Shown here piece after piece: positions 1-6,038 of a DNA stretch of 13,983 bases. The position numbers and the translations under genes are program-made. Origin of the DNA: Candidatus Bathyarchaeota archaeon UBA185. Lineage in GTDB: Archaea > Thermoproteota > Bathyarchaeia > 40CM-2-53-6. The notes under the pieces were generated by a model. It ran no database searches, had not been told where the DNA came from, and saw nothing but the letters and a program-made list of their open reading frames with translations. The DNA lies in contig DAFH01000159.1 of NCBI GenBank assembly GCA_002495485.1, forward strand, positions 2,824 to 16,806, in the 5' to 3' direction. Each line of letters starts with the position of its first letter. Position 1 is the first letter of the stretch.

Positions 1-914
1 ACCGTGAAGACATAGAGTCGCTCGGGATCGCAAGCCTTGACGAAAGAGACGAGCTGGTCAAAGTCGGCGTGGCTGCTCAGCGGAAAAGCCGTCACGTTCC
101 CTCCGAGCGATAGTGCCCATCCGGTCGCGTATGCTCTCGAGAACCTCCGCCCAATATGCGACCGATCATTCGGAGTCGTCACGTACACACACGGGTCCTT
201 GTCGAGAATCGTCTTTCCCTCACGCGAAGCGGCCGAGAACCATTCCAGCTCGACTCCGCTCTTCCGGTGAGTCTCGTTGACGCGGTCTAGCCTGGAATTG
301 ACTATGACTGGGAGACGAGTGTAGACGTTGAACAGCCGCACGACTTCCTGGGCCTTCCCAGCCGCGTAGACATGTAGGCACGGAATTCTTGCCTGCTTGA
401 TGGTCTCGAGAGCCCACTCGACCATCTGGGCGTAGACCGTCTCGCGTGTTGGGAAGCGGTAGTGGGGAGAACCGTAGGTTGCCTCCATGACGAGAACATC
501 GCAACGCTCAGTCTCTGCAGCCTTCGTGGTCAAGGTGTCGATGCAATTGATGTCACCAGTGTAGAGAATGGACGAGTTGTCCGTGTTGATGAGAAACTGC
601 ACAGAGCCCAGCATGTGTCCCGCATCGAGAGCCTTGACCTCCGCACCGTCAAGTCTCACTCTTTCGTGTATTCTGATCGGATGAAAATCTGAGAGTCGAC
701 GGTTGTGCAAAGCATGATGAATATCTCTCGTCTCCCGGGTTGACTGTTTGGGACCCTTGTAACTGAACCCTCCCGTATGGTCCCCATGGGCGTGTGAGAC
801 TAGCACTCTCGCTCTCTTTGGGAGTCTCCGGGTCGTGGAAGGGTCGACGGCGAGAGTCAATCCTGGCGTGTTGATGAAGAGACCATCATGCCAGCCTACT
901 CTATCTTCTCGCAT
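1..914 (-). CDS. beta-CASP metallo-beta-lactamase nuclease (RNA-processing exonuclease type), 3' end cut by window edge
   Basis: Reading the minus strand from ATG at 914 to the left edge gives 304 residues without a stop; the C-terminus lies outside the window. The metallo-beta-lactamase motifs are all visible: Asp24 (AVDPS), SHAHGDH at 40-46 with His41, His43, Asp45 and His46, His100 (DAGHMLGS) and Asp121 (YTGDIN). The beta-CASP part shows the acidic motif EATYGSPHYRFP (Glu144), GKAQEV at 186-191 and SSHADF (His282). Two zinc ions are expected at this site. The family (COG1236-like, related to CPSF73/Ysh1) cuts RNA; a related branch sits with DNA ligases and acts in DNA repair, and EATYGxPxYxFP is also found there, so RNA versus DNA as substrate is open. 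The start overlaps the end of the Lsm-like gene by 14 nt, suggesting co-transcription and translational coupling. The fold is certain; the exact role is inferred. Confidence 0.9.
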   Translation of the reverse strand, partial: MREDRVGWHDGLFINTPGLTLAVDPSTTRRLPKRARVLVSHAHGDHTGGFSYKGPKQSTRETRDIHHALHNRRLSDFHPIRIHERVRLDGAEVKALDAGHMLGSVQFLINTDNSSILYTGDINCIDTLTTKAAETERCDVLVMEATYGSPHYRFPTRETVYAQMVEWALETIKQARIPCLHVYAAGKAQEVVRLFNVYTRLPVIVNSRLDRVNETHRKSGVELEWFSAASREGKTILDKDPCVYVTTPNDRSHIGRRFSRAYATGWALSLGGNVTAFPLSSHADFDQLVSFVKACDPERLYVFT

Positions 915-1239
915 TCGCTTTTCCCTCGGGGATGGTCTCGAGCCTCTGAACCGCGTCCAGATGGAGAAACGTGTCACCCTTCGACTCCCTATTTACCACC
1001 TGTGGAATCGGACTCACAACCGTTGATCGGAGAACTACGGCATCCGACTCGGTCAGCCAGATTCCAGGAGGCTCGTGCGACACGACGGCCAGACGACCCT
1101 CATAGCCAAAGTCACGGTTGATCACTGCGAGAACCCTCTTGCCCACGAGCCGCTCGAGCATGTGGAACACCGTAGGCGGGACTGACGACACGTTCTCGAC
1201 CTGTCCTTGAGGATCGTTCGGCTCACCGGTTGGAACCAT
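901..1239 (-). CDS. Lsm/Sm-like small protein
   Basis: This 112-residue protein has a low-complexity N-terminus, then from about residue 28 a segment LERLVGKRVLAVI followed by FGYEGRLAVV and IWLTESDAVVLRS. The order 'L..L.GK.V.V......G.L......L' resembles the Sm1 half of an Lsm fold, the RNA-binding ring protein of archaea. The usual Sm2 signature (I/L-R-G-D/N) is not evident in the C-terminal LHLDAVQRLETI, so this is a divergent member and the assignment rests on pattern alone. It lies directly upstream of, and overlaps, the beta-CASP nuclease gene, which supports a role in RNA metabolism. The first 26 residues look unlike a domain. A TATA-like TTTTAAAC sits only about 10 nt before the ATG, so the real start may be GTG at 1191, GTG at 1170 or ATG at 1161. 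Confidence 0.55.
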   Translation of the reverse strand: MVPTGEPNDPQGQVENVSSVPPTVFHMLERLVGKRVLAVINRDFGYEGRLAVVSHEPPGIWLTESDAVVLRSTVVSPIPQVVNRESKGDTFLHLDAVQRLETIPEGKANARR

Positions 1240-1243
1240 GCCC

Positions 1244-1296
1244 GTTTAAAAGAGCCGGTTGAATTCAGAGAGAGCCGAAAGAACATGACATATGGA
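1244..1296 (-). promoter_or_regulatory. candidate TATA elements for the Lsm/nuclease operon
   Basis: On the minus strand there are two AT-rich candidates upstream of the Lsm-like gene: TTTTAAAC at about 1244-1252, only about 10 nt before the ATG, and TCCATATG at about 1289-1296, about 50 nt before it. With the usual 25-28 nt spacing of archaeal TATA boxes, the first would start transcription inside the annotated frame and the second just upstream of it. Neither is proven; the call is pattern matching only. Confidence 0.3.
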
Positions 1297-1360
1297 CTGT
1301 ACCACTCATCTGGACAGTAATCGAAGTCTCCGCTCGTTCGAGATGGTCGGTTTGGCAAGG

Positions 1361-1368
1361 TTAATCTT
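1361..1368 (+). promoter_or_regulatory. candidate TATA box for the Alba gene
   Basis: TTAATCTT lies about 40 nt before the Alba ATG at 1408. With a start site about 26 nt downstream, this would leave a leader of roughly 15-20 nt, as expected for a highly expressed archaeal chromatin gene. The match to an archaeal TATA consensus is moderate. Confidence 0.35.
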
Positions 1369-1407
1369 GTAGAAAGGCCCAGAAACACTCCTCTAACTGA
1401 CCCCGCC

Positions 1408-1731
1408 ATGTCCGACATTGCAGCCGCTGACTTAGAGGACGGTTTCGAGGAAGCCGGAGAAGAAGAACCGAACATAGTCCGGATCGGCAAAAAGCCCACA
1501 ATGAACTATGTCGTCGCATGTATGACGCTACTCAACAACGGCGTAGCCGAGGTCATGGTCAGAGCCCGGGGACAGTCGATCACGAAGGCCGTCGAGACGG
1601 TTGAGATGCTGAGGAGGGCTTTCTTGAAGAACATCAAGGTCCAGTCCGTCGACATCGGCACGGAAGAGGTCAAGCGTGAGGACGGCTCGATCGCGAGCCT
1701 CTCCATGATCGAGATCATCCTGGGACACTGA
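1408..1731 (+). CDS. albA: Alba family DNA/RNA-binding chromatin protein
   Basis: This 107-residue protein carries the complete Alba core: IGKKPTMNYVVACMTLLNNG (from about residue 26), then EVMVRARGQSITKAVETVEMLR and a C-terminal strand ending SMIEIILGH. The lysine pair in IGKKP corresponds to the DNA-contacting, acetylatable lysine of Sulfolobus Alba (Sso10b). The RARG-SI-KAVD/E segment matches the dimer and RNA-binding face of that family. Alba dimers coat and bridge DNA and also bind RNA. The unusual part is an N-terminal acidic tail of about 22 residues (SDIAAADLEDGFEEAGEEEP), absent from short Alba proteins and possibly able to modulate nucleic-acid affinity; that function is inference. 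The gene is divergent from the Lsm/nuclease pair across 168 nt. Confidence 0.95.
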   Translation: MSDIAAADLEDGFEEAGEEEPNIVRIGKKPTMNYVVACMTLLNNGVAEVMVRARGQSITKAVETVEMLRRAFLKNIKVQSVDIGTEEVKREDGSIASLSMIEIILGH

Positions 1732-1759
1732 CCCTAGAATCGCCCGGACGGTTTCGAGC

Positions 1760-1770
1760 GATATTATTAG
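1760..1770 (+). promoter_or_regulatory. TATA box for the aminotransferase gene
   Basis: GATATTATTAG lies in the 72-nt gap after Alba, about 35-40 nt before the TTG start at 1804. It is the most AT-rich spot in an otherwise GC-rich gap and is placed for a short-leader transcript. It implies the aminotransferase has its own promoter rather than depending on read-through from Alba. Confidence 0.5.
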
Positions 1771-1803
1771 TAGTGGAATACTAGAGCCGGCCCGCGATCA
1801 GGA

Positions 1804-3153
1804 TTGCCGGGCGAGAAGTATCCGAAGATCGTTGTGACCCCTCCCGGTCCGAAGGCGCGGGCCCTTGTAAAAGAGGATGAGTCGATTATTTCCCAGTCCC
1901 TTGTCAGATTCTATCCGCTAGTGGCCGAGAGCGGCCACGGAAGCGTCGTAAAAGATGTTGACGGCAACGAGTTCATCGACTTCAACTCGGGCCTAGTCTG
2001 TCTCGCGGTTGGTCACACTCATCCGCGGGTCGTAGCCGCGATCAAAGAACAGGCCGAGAAATTGATTCACTACTCGTGGACGGACTTCTACTACGAGAAG
2101 GTGGTACAGATCTCAGAGGAACTAGCCAAGATAACGCCGGGAAGTTTTCAGAAGAAGGTCTTCCTCAGCAACAGCGGGACAGAGGCGATCGAAGCGGCGA
2201 TGAAGCTTGCAAAATGGCATACGCGGAAGCACGCGTTCCTCTCGTTCATCGGCGCGTTTCACGGACGGACACTCGGATCGTTGAGTCTGACGGCTAGCAA
2301 ACCGTACCAGAGGAGACACTTCTTTCCAATGGTTCCCGGAGATACCCACGTGCCTTTCGCGGACTGCTACCGTTGCCCGTTCAAGCTGAGCTATCCAGAG
2401 TGTGGAATGTACTGCGTCGACTTCATCCAAGAACAGGTTCTAGACAAGTACCTGCCGCCCGAGGATGTCGCCGCGATGTTCGTCGAGCCTATCCAGGGCG
2501 AGGGAGGCTATACGGTCCCACCGGACGACTATTTTGTCCGGCTGAAGAAGATGCTCGACAAGAACGGAATACTGATGGTGGACGACGAGGTCCAGTCGGG
2601 GATGGGACGGACCGGCCGATGGTTCGGGATCGAACACTGGGGCGTAGAGCCGGACGTTGTCTGCACCTCCAAGGCGCTGGCTTCCGGTATGCCGATAGGT
2701 GCGACGGTTGCCAGAAAGGAGCTGATGGACTGGGAGGGCGGGTCTCACGCGAACACGTTCGGTGGAAACCCGGTCTCGTGTGCTGCGGCGCTGCAGGTGA
2801 TCAGCATCATCCGCGACGAGCACTTGTTGGAGAACGCGACGAAGCAGGGCTCCTACATGATCAAGCGTCTGAAGGAGATGCAGGAGAAGTATCCGATCAT
2901 TGGGGATGTTCGCGGCAAAGGCTTGATGATAGGCGCGGAGATAGTGAAGGACCCGAAGACGAAGGAGTACGCGGACACCGAGGCGCATGATATCATGATG
3001 AAATCATTCCGGCGAGGACTCGCGATCATCACAGCGGGACACTCAACGCTCCGCATCGCACCACCACTGATCATTACAAGGGATCTAGTCGACTCGGGTC
3101 TGGACATTCTCGAAGGCGCGATCAAAGAAGTCAACCAGACGGTCAAAGCCTAG
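1804..3153 (+). CDS. class III PLP-dependent aminotransferase (acetylornithine/4-aminobutyrate aminotransferase or amino-acid racemase type)
   Basis: This 449-residue protein has the full class III fold. Visible features are FLSNSGTEAIEAAMKLA (about 120-136, phosphate-binding loop), GAFHGRT (150-156), EPIQGEGGY (228-236), the cofactor-ring motif DDEVQSGMGRTG (260-271, Asp260) and the Schiff-base lysine Lys290 in TSKALASGMPIGA. FGGNPVSCAAAL near 318 closes the active site. Four cysteines (188, 191, 200, 204, spaced CxxC-x8-CxxxC) sit in an insert after the FHGRT strand; many archaeal members have a similar insert and it could bind metal. Close archaeal relatives include omega-aminotransferases and broad-specificity racemases of Thermococcales, so the substrate (4-aminobutyrate, ornithine, acetylornithine or another amino acid) cannot be read from sequence. 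No arginine or lysine biosynthesis genes lie nearby. The start is TTG; a TATA box is correctly placed before it. Confidence 0.93.
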   Translation: MPGEKYPKIVVTPPGPKARALVKEDESIISQSLVRFYPLVAESGHGSVVKDVDGNEFIDFNSGLVCLAVGHTHPRVVAAIKEQAEKLIHYSWTDFYYEKVVQISEELAKITPGSFQKKVFLSNSGTEAIEAAMKLAKWHTRKHAFLSFIGAFHGRTLGSLSLTASKPYQRRHFFPMVPGDTHVPFADCYRCPFKLSYPECGMYCVDFIQEQVLDKYLPPEDVAAMFVEPIQGEGGYTVPPDDYFVRLKKMLDKNGILMVDDEVQSGMGRTGRWFGIEHWGVEPDVVCTSKALASGMPIGATVARKELMDWEGGSHANTFGGNPVSCAAALQVISIIRDEHLLENATKQGSYMIKRLKEMQEKYPIIGDVRGKGLMIGAEIVKDPKTKEYADTEAHDIMMKSFRRGLAIITAGHSTLRIAPPLIITRDLVDSGLDILEGAIKEVNQTVKA

Positions 3154-3173
3154 ACGTCTCACGAGATCTGGTA

Positions 3174-3196
3174 GGCCCCCCCGGGGAGGGGGGTCC
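3174..3196 (+). terminator. GC-rich hairpin after the aminotransferase gene
   Basis: Starting 20 nt after the aminotransferase stop, GG plus six C pairs with six G, a one-base bulge and CC, around the loop CGGGGA. The stem is very stable, but no run of T follows at once (GAAAGGCGATTCTTCT). Archaeal terminators depend mainly on T-tracts, so this could be a 3'-end-protecting structure or a weak terminator. Confidence 0.35.
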
Positions 3197-3278
3197 GAAA
3201 GGCGATTCTTCTAAATTGGGCTTTGTTTCGGATTCTAAGGGCCAATTTGAAGTGGGAATGCTAGTCTGTCGAGAGCTG

Positions 3279-3313
3279 AAAACGAGCATTAGCCGCAAGC
3301 AAAACGGGCATTA
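3279..3313 (+). repeat. direct repeat AAAACG(A/G)GCATTA, period 22
   Basis: AAAACGAGCATTA (3279-3291) recurs as AAAACGGGCATTA (3301-3313), with 12 of 13 bases identical and a spacing of 22 nt, about two helical turns. Further GCATT copies follow at 3333 and 3365, and an inverted one (AATGC) lies at 3257. Evenly phased copies upstream of a gene suggest a protein-binding site such as an operator, or remnants of an iteron-like array. This is inference from spacing only. Confidence 0.45.
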
Positions 3314-3362
3314 ACAATACGTTCTGAGTGCGGCATTCTGATTCTTTCGCAGTTGGTTATCG

Positions 3363-3379
3363 GAGCATTCGGCATGCTC
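3363..3379 (+). repeat. inverted repeat GAGCAT-TCGGC-ATGCTC
   Basis: A perfect 6-bp palindromic stem with a 5-nt TCGGC spacer, overlapping the last copy of the GCATT motif cluster. In RNA it would form a small hairpin; in DNA it could be a dimeric operator. It lies about 160 nt before the ATG of the small gene at 3536. Confidence 0.35.
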
Positions 3380-3535
3380 TCTCGCTGAAGAGGGACTCAC
3401 GACTTTCGCTTCTCCGGCCATACCTTATTGAAGAAAACTAGTCTTGCTCACCTCCGTCAACTTCTTTCGGCTTCTCGAAGGGAACTGTTTGCACCACAAT
3501 CTCTGAGTCCGCCTCCGTTCAGGCGACGTAGAGTC

Positions 3536-3817
3536 ATGCAGAAGGGACTCTCCCCGGACGTGAGGTCTCGCCTTGTGACGATGCTAGTCGAAGCCATAGA
3601 AGAAACTGCGAAACTAGCCAAGACGTCTAGAAAGAGGGTAACGCCTGGTGGAGGTGGAATTTCTCGCAAAGAGCGTTGGTATCAGTTGATGGGATATCTG
3701 GCGCAAGTTCTCGATGGCGTTCTCAAGAACTTGGACCTAGACGGTGTGAAGGTGAAGATGGACCAGATAGAGGCGACCCTGGACGAGCTTCAGAGGACGA
3801 CTCAAACGCCTGGATAA
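3536..3817 (+). CDS. small hypothetical protein upstream of, and perhaps joined to, the terminase
   Basis: From ATG at 3536 this encodes 93 residues; a TTG at 3428 would add 36 residues of unlikely composition. I do not recognise a named family. The N-terminal half is helical (VTMLVEAIEETAKLAK), followed by a glycine-rich loop (TPGGGGIS), a second helix (WYQLMGYLAQVLDGVLKNL) and a C-terminal amphipathic helix (MDQIEATLDELQ). The last 46 bases overlap the open terminase frame, where the amphipathic pattern continues as RLKRLDNKLERVKAI. That continuity suggests the two frames were, or are, one polypeptide, with this part as an N-terminal domain. Alternatively it is a separate small partner, in the position a small terminase subunit often takes; no helix-turn-helix is evident to support that. 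Confidence 0.55.
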   Translation: MQKGLSPDVRSRLVTMLVEAIEETAKLAKTSRKRVTPGGGGISRKERWYQLMGYLAQVLDGVLKNLDLDGVKVKMDQIEATLDELQRTTQTPG

Positions 3818-3932
3818 CAAGCTCGAACGGGTCAAGGCGATCCAGGGCCAAACCATACAGTGGCCCGAGGACCCGGTTGAGTTCTGCGTTCAGTATCTCA
3901 AGTTCAAGCCAACAGTCTATCAAGAGAAACTC
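3798..3932 (+). other. conserved terminase N-terminus lacking a standard start codon
   Basis: The terminase frame is open from 3771, after a TAG at 3768, but holds no ATG, GTG or TTG until 3933. The stretch from about 3798 reads as real protein: RLKRLDNKLERVKAI, then WPEDPVEFCVQYLKFKPTVY with Gln at 3921. 'EF....L.F.PT.YQ...L.D' is the adenine-binding (Q-motif) region expected just before the Walker A of terminase large subunits. Translation must enter by a +1 shift from the upstream frame between about 3771 and 3815, by a CTG start at 3810-3812 overlapping the upstream TAA (3815-3817), or the frame is broken by an indel or sequence error. Confidence 0.7.
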
Positions 3933-5219
3933 TTGCGGGACCCCGCACAGTTTCAGGCTGCCCGTTGGTGTCGCCAGTCGGGGAAGACTCACTGCATCGC
4001 TGCACTGTTGCTATGGTCGTGTCTTCGAAATAGAGGATTCAACGTACTGGTCCTTGCTCCAGCCATACGTCAATCCAAGATAACTGTCCGCAAGATCACG
4101 GGGTTTCTCCCGAAGCTTCCAAAATTCTCAGCTCTGAAACCACTAAAGACGAAGGTCGAGTTCTACAACGGAAGCAGAATCCAGGCTATCCCAAACAGTC
4201 CCGAGACAATCCGGGGCGAGTCCGGCGTCAATCTAGTCTACGCTGACGAATTCTCCTACACCAAGAACGACAGGGAACTCTACGAGGCGGTGGTCTTCTC
4301 GCTAGCGACAACGAACGGCCGATTTCTAGCCACAAGTACTCCGGGGTCTCGTGAAAGCCTGTTCTATGAGATGTGTACTGATGACGTGAGCTACGGAGAT
4401 TTTTCGAGGAGCCATGTTGGCTATTGGGACGCGCTTGAACCCAACGGTCCTCTCAAGCCAGAGATTCTGGAGAAGCTTAAGCGGCAGTTTGCATCAGACC
4501 CCTGGAGATGGAGGAGAGAGATGGAGGCAGAATTCGCTGACGACGCGGACGCCTGGCTCAGCATGTCGCTCATTACAAGATGTGTAGATCCGAACCTCGA
4601 GTATATCCCAGAAAACGCCATCCTCAACGACCCCACGTCTGCTCCTAAGTTCTTTGTCGCAGGCGTGGACATCGGACAGAAAGTAGATCACTCAGCGGTT
4701 GGTCTCGTAGACAAACGCGACAGGGAATTCTACCTCGCACAAATGAAACGGTTCCCGCTCGGAACAGAATATGGGACGGTCATAGGCTATCTCAATCTCC
4801 TAAACCAGAATCTACACGACCTAAGGAGGATAATGATCGACCAGACAGGAGTCGGAGAGACGTTCATGGAGATGACCGCACGGGCGGGTTTGAAAAACGC
4901 GCGAGGCATAGTGCTGACACAACCCAAGAAACAGGACGTCATGACATTCTTGAAACACTGCATGGAAGACGGACTCGTCCACATTCCATACGACCGAGAC
5001 CTCCTGAACGAGCTGAACGTCGAACGGTTCGAGCTGGAAGAGACTGGCCGGTTGAGGTTCTCCCATCCACCAGGGACACACGACGACCGACTGTGGGCGT
5101 TCGCGCTAGCAATATACTACGCCAGATACGAAGCGACCGAGTATCACCCCGCTGCCGCTATTGGTCGAAATCCCAACAGCCTGATGCCGAACCTTCCCCG
5201 CAGCCTCTTCAGACACTAG
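3933..5219 (+). CDS. phage-type terminase large subunit (ATPase plus nuclease)
   Basis: Coordinates use the first standard start (TTG), giving 428 residues; the true protein almost certainly begins further upstream. Terminase large subunits drive viral DNA into capsids and cut concatemers. The ATPase half shows Walker A RQSGKT (14-19), Walker B NLVYADE (100-106, Asp105 and Glu106) and the coupling motif ATSTPGS (133-139). The C-terminal RNase H-like nuclease has Asp246 (VAGVDIG), Asp303 (IMIDQTG) and Asp384-Asp385 (THDDRLW), the acidic set for two-metal cleavage. No catalytic residue is missing, so the gene is under selection or recently acquired. No capsid, portal, tail or integrase gene lies within 3 kb either side; the neighbours are cellular. 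It may be a provirus remnant, part of an integrated element, or a domesticated motor. Codon use does not stand out from neighbours by eye. Confidence 0.9.
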   Translation: MRDPAQFQAARWCRQSGKTHCIAALLLWSCLRNRGFNVLVLAPAIRQSKITVRKITGFLPKLPKFSALKPLKTKVEFYNGSRIQAIPNSPETIRGESGVNLVYADEFSYTKNDRELYEAVVFSLATTNGRFLATSTPGSRESLFYEMCTDDVSYGDFSRSHVGYWDALEPNGPLKPEILEKLKRQFASDPWRWRREMEAEFADDADAWLSMSLITRCVDPNLEYIPENAILNDPTSAPKFFVAGVDIGQKVDHSAVGLVDKRDREFYLAQMKRFPLGTEYGTVIGYLNLLNQNLHDLRRIMIDQTGVGETFMEMTARAGLKNARGIVLTQPKKQDVMTFLKHCMEDGLVHIPYDRDLLNELNVERFELEETGRLRFSHPPGTHDDRLWAFALAIYYARYEATEYHPAAAIGRNPNSLMPNLPRSLFRH

Positions 5220-5320
5220 TCGCTGAGAATCAAGCAATGTCTTAGCTGACAGCCAAGAATTCGCGCAAATGTGCACGTAGACGGGAATCTGCGCGGTGCT
5301 CCAGAGAGTAAAATAGGCGA

Positions 5321-6007
5321 GTGCTAGAGACTGTAATACTCCTTGGATGGGGCTCGGGAGAGTTGAGCGGTTCTCAGGGCACTCTGTCTGGTCTGCAGTG
5401 GCATGATCCGATTGAGGGCCTAGAATTCGGCGAAATATTTCTAGGAGGAATAATTAGCACCTACTTCGCTCGCGGTCGTGTCCTAGGCTACGGATTCTGC
5501 TTCACGGATAGGCGGATTATCGGATTCAAGATGCGTGGCGCAGACTTCGCCTTAAGAATCGGCCTCTTTGCAGGCATCAGCATACTCTATACGATCGCGA
5601 TTTTCGAAACCCTATCAGGCGTAACTCCGCTACTGTTGCTCTTACCCTTGGCGATTCACATGGTAGGCTTTCTTGTGGCGACGGGAACGAGGAGAGTGTC
5701 CGAAAACTTGGTCTCGCGAAAAGCCCAGGACACATCTTTCTTGATGAGTCGTAGAAGAGACTTGGAGTTTCGAAGAGGTGAGATAGGCGAAGTTCTGATG
5801 AAGAGCCCAGAGAAATGGTCCGGTCTTCTTGGACGGGACGAGGGATACATTAGAATCACGCCGAAGGACCCTGCGAGAGACACGAGGACAATCAAGATCC
5901 ACGGTAAGAACAAGTACCAGACTCAGTATCTGGACCTACGCGACCTCGTGATCAACTTCACAAGCAAACAGCCGAGAGTGAGTGCGATGGAATATCCTAT
6001 GAACTAG
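5321..6007 (+). CDS. membrane protein of unknown function with a PH-like motif
   Basis: A 228-residue protein starting at GTG (5321); TTG at 5363 is an alternative. Residues 61-70 (FTDRRIIGFK) match the 'TDRRI' turn typical of bacterial-type PH-like domains. Two hydrophobic helices follow at about 76-96 and 102-121, then a charged, probably cytosolic C-terminal half containing RRRDLEFRRGEIGEV and a strand-rich stretch (YIRITPKD...RTIKIHG) that may complete the PH-like fold. The likely picture is a membrane-anchored domain split around a helical hairpin; no catalytic motif is visible. It lies 101 nt after the terminase and converges with the acetyltransferase gene at a 31-nt gap. A TATA-like GTAAAATAG at about 5308-5316 sits close to the GTG, which slightly favours the later TTG start. 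Confidence 0.65.
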   Translation: MLETVILLGWGSGELSGSQGTLSGLQWHDPIEGLEFGEIFLGGIISTYFARGRVLGYGFCFTDRRIIGFKMRGADFALRIGLFAGISILYTIAIFETLSGVTPLLLLLPLAIHMVGFLVATGTRRVSENLVSRKAQDTSFLMSRRRDLEFRRGEIGEVLMKSPEKWSGLLGRDEGYIRITPKDPARDTRTIKIHGKNKYQTQYLDLRDLVINFTSKQPRVSAMEYPMN

Positions 6008-6038
6008 GCGAACAGCTTCAGACTTCTCCAAAGAACCA

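Larger units (their letters stand above)
3154..3535. other. 382-base intergenic region before the terminase island
   Basis: No convincing gene is seen here. A plus-strand frame can be extended upstream of 3536 to TTG at 3428, but that stretch is rich in Ser, Pro and Arg and its codons look unlike the neighbours, so I treat it as untranslated. The region holds a GC-rich hairpin just after the aminotransferase, an inverted repeat AAATTGG/CCAATTT (3213-3219 and 3242-3248) and a run of GCATT-containing motifs, given separately. It marks the left boundary of the terminase island; I found no tRNA or clear attachment-site duplication. Confidence 0.6.

Noticed and set aside
1122..1499. A 125-codon minus-strand frame spanning the Lsm/Alba gap
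   Set aside because: It crosses the divergent promoter region and runs antisense to Alba and in another frame of the Lsm-like gene. Its Ser/Arg-rich sequence has no domain pattern.
2373..2990. A 205-codon plus-strand frame and a 182-codon minus-strand frame (2440-2988)
   Set aside because: Both lie inside the aminotransferase gene, whose family motifs are complete. Their translations are arginine-rich without recognisable motifs, as expected for shadow frames in GC-rich coding sequence.
3257..3379. CRISPR array
   Set aside because: The repeated motif is about 13 bases with irregular spacing of 22-32 nt and few copies, unlike CRISPR repeats and spacers. No cas genes are present.
3428..3535. 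N-terminal extension of the small pre-terminase gene to TTG 3428
   Set aside because: The added 36 residues are Ser/Pro/Arg-rich with unlike codon use, and a possible TATA-like TTATTGAA lies at its very start. ATG 3536 is the more credible start, though this is not certain.
5241..5257. Imperfect inverted repeat CTTAGCTG/CAGCCAAG after the terminase
   Set aside because: The centre is too tight for a stable hairpin and has a mismatch; with no T-run after it there is no good reason to call a terminator.
3154..5320. Complete provirus or integrated element with attachment sites
   Set aside because: Only the terminase is viral. I found no integrase, structural genes, tRNA target or convincing flanking direct repeats within the window.
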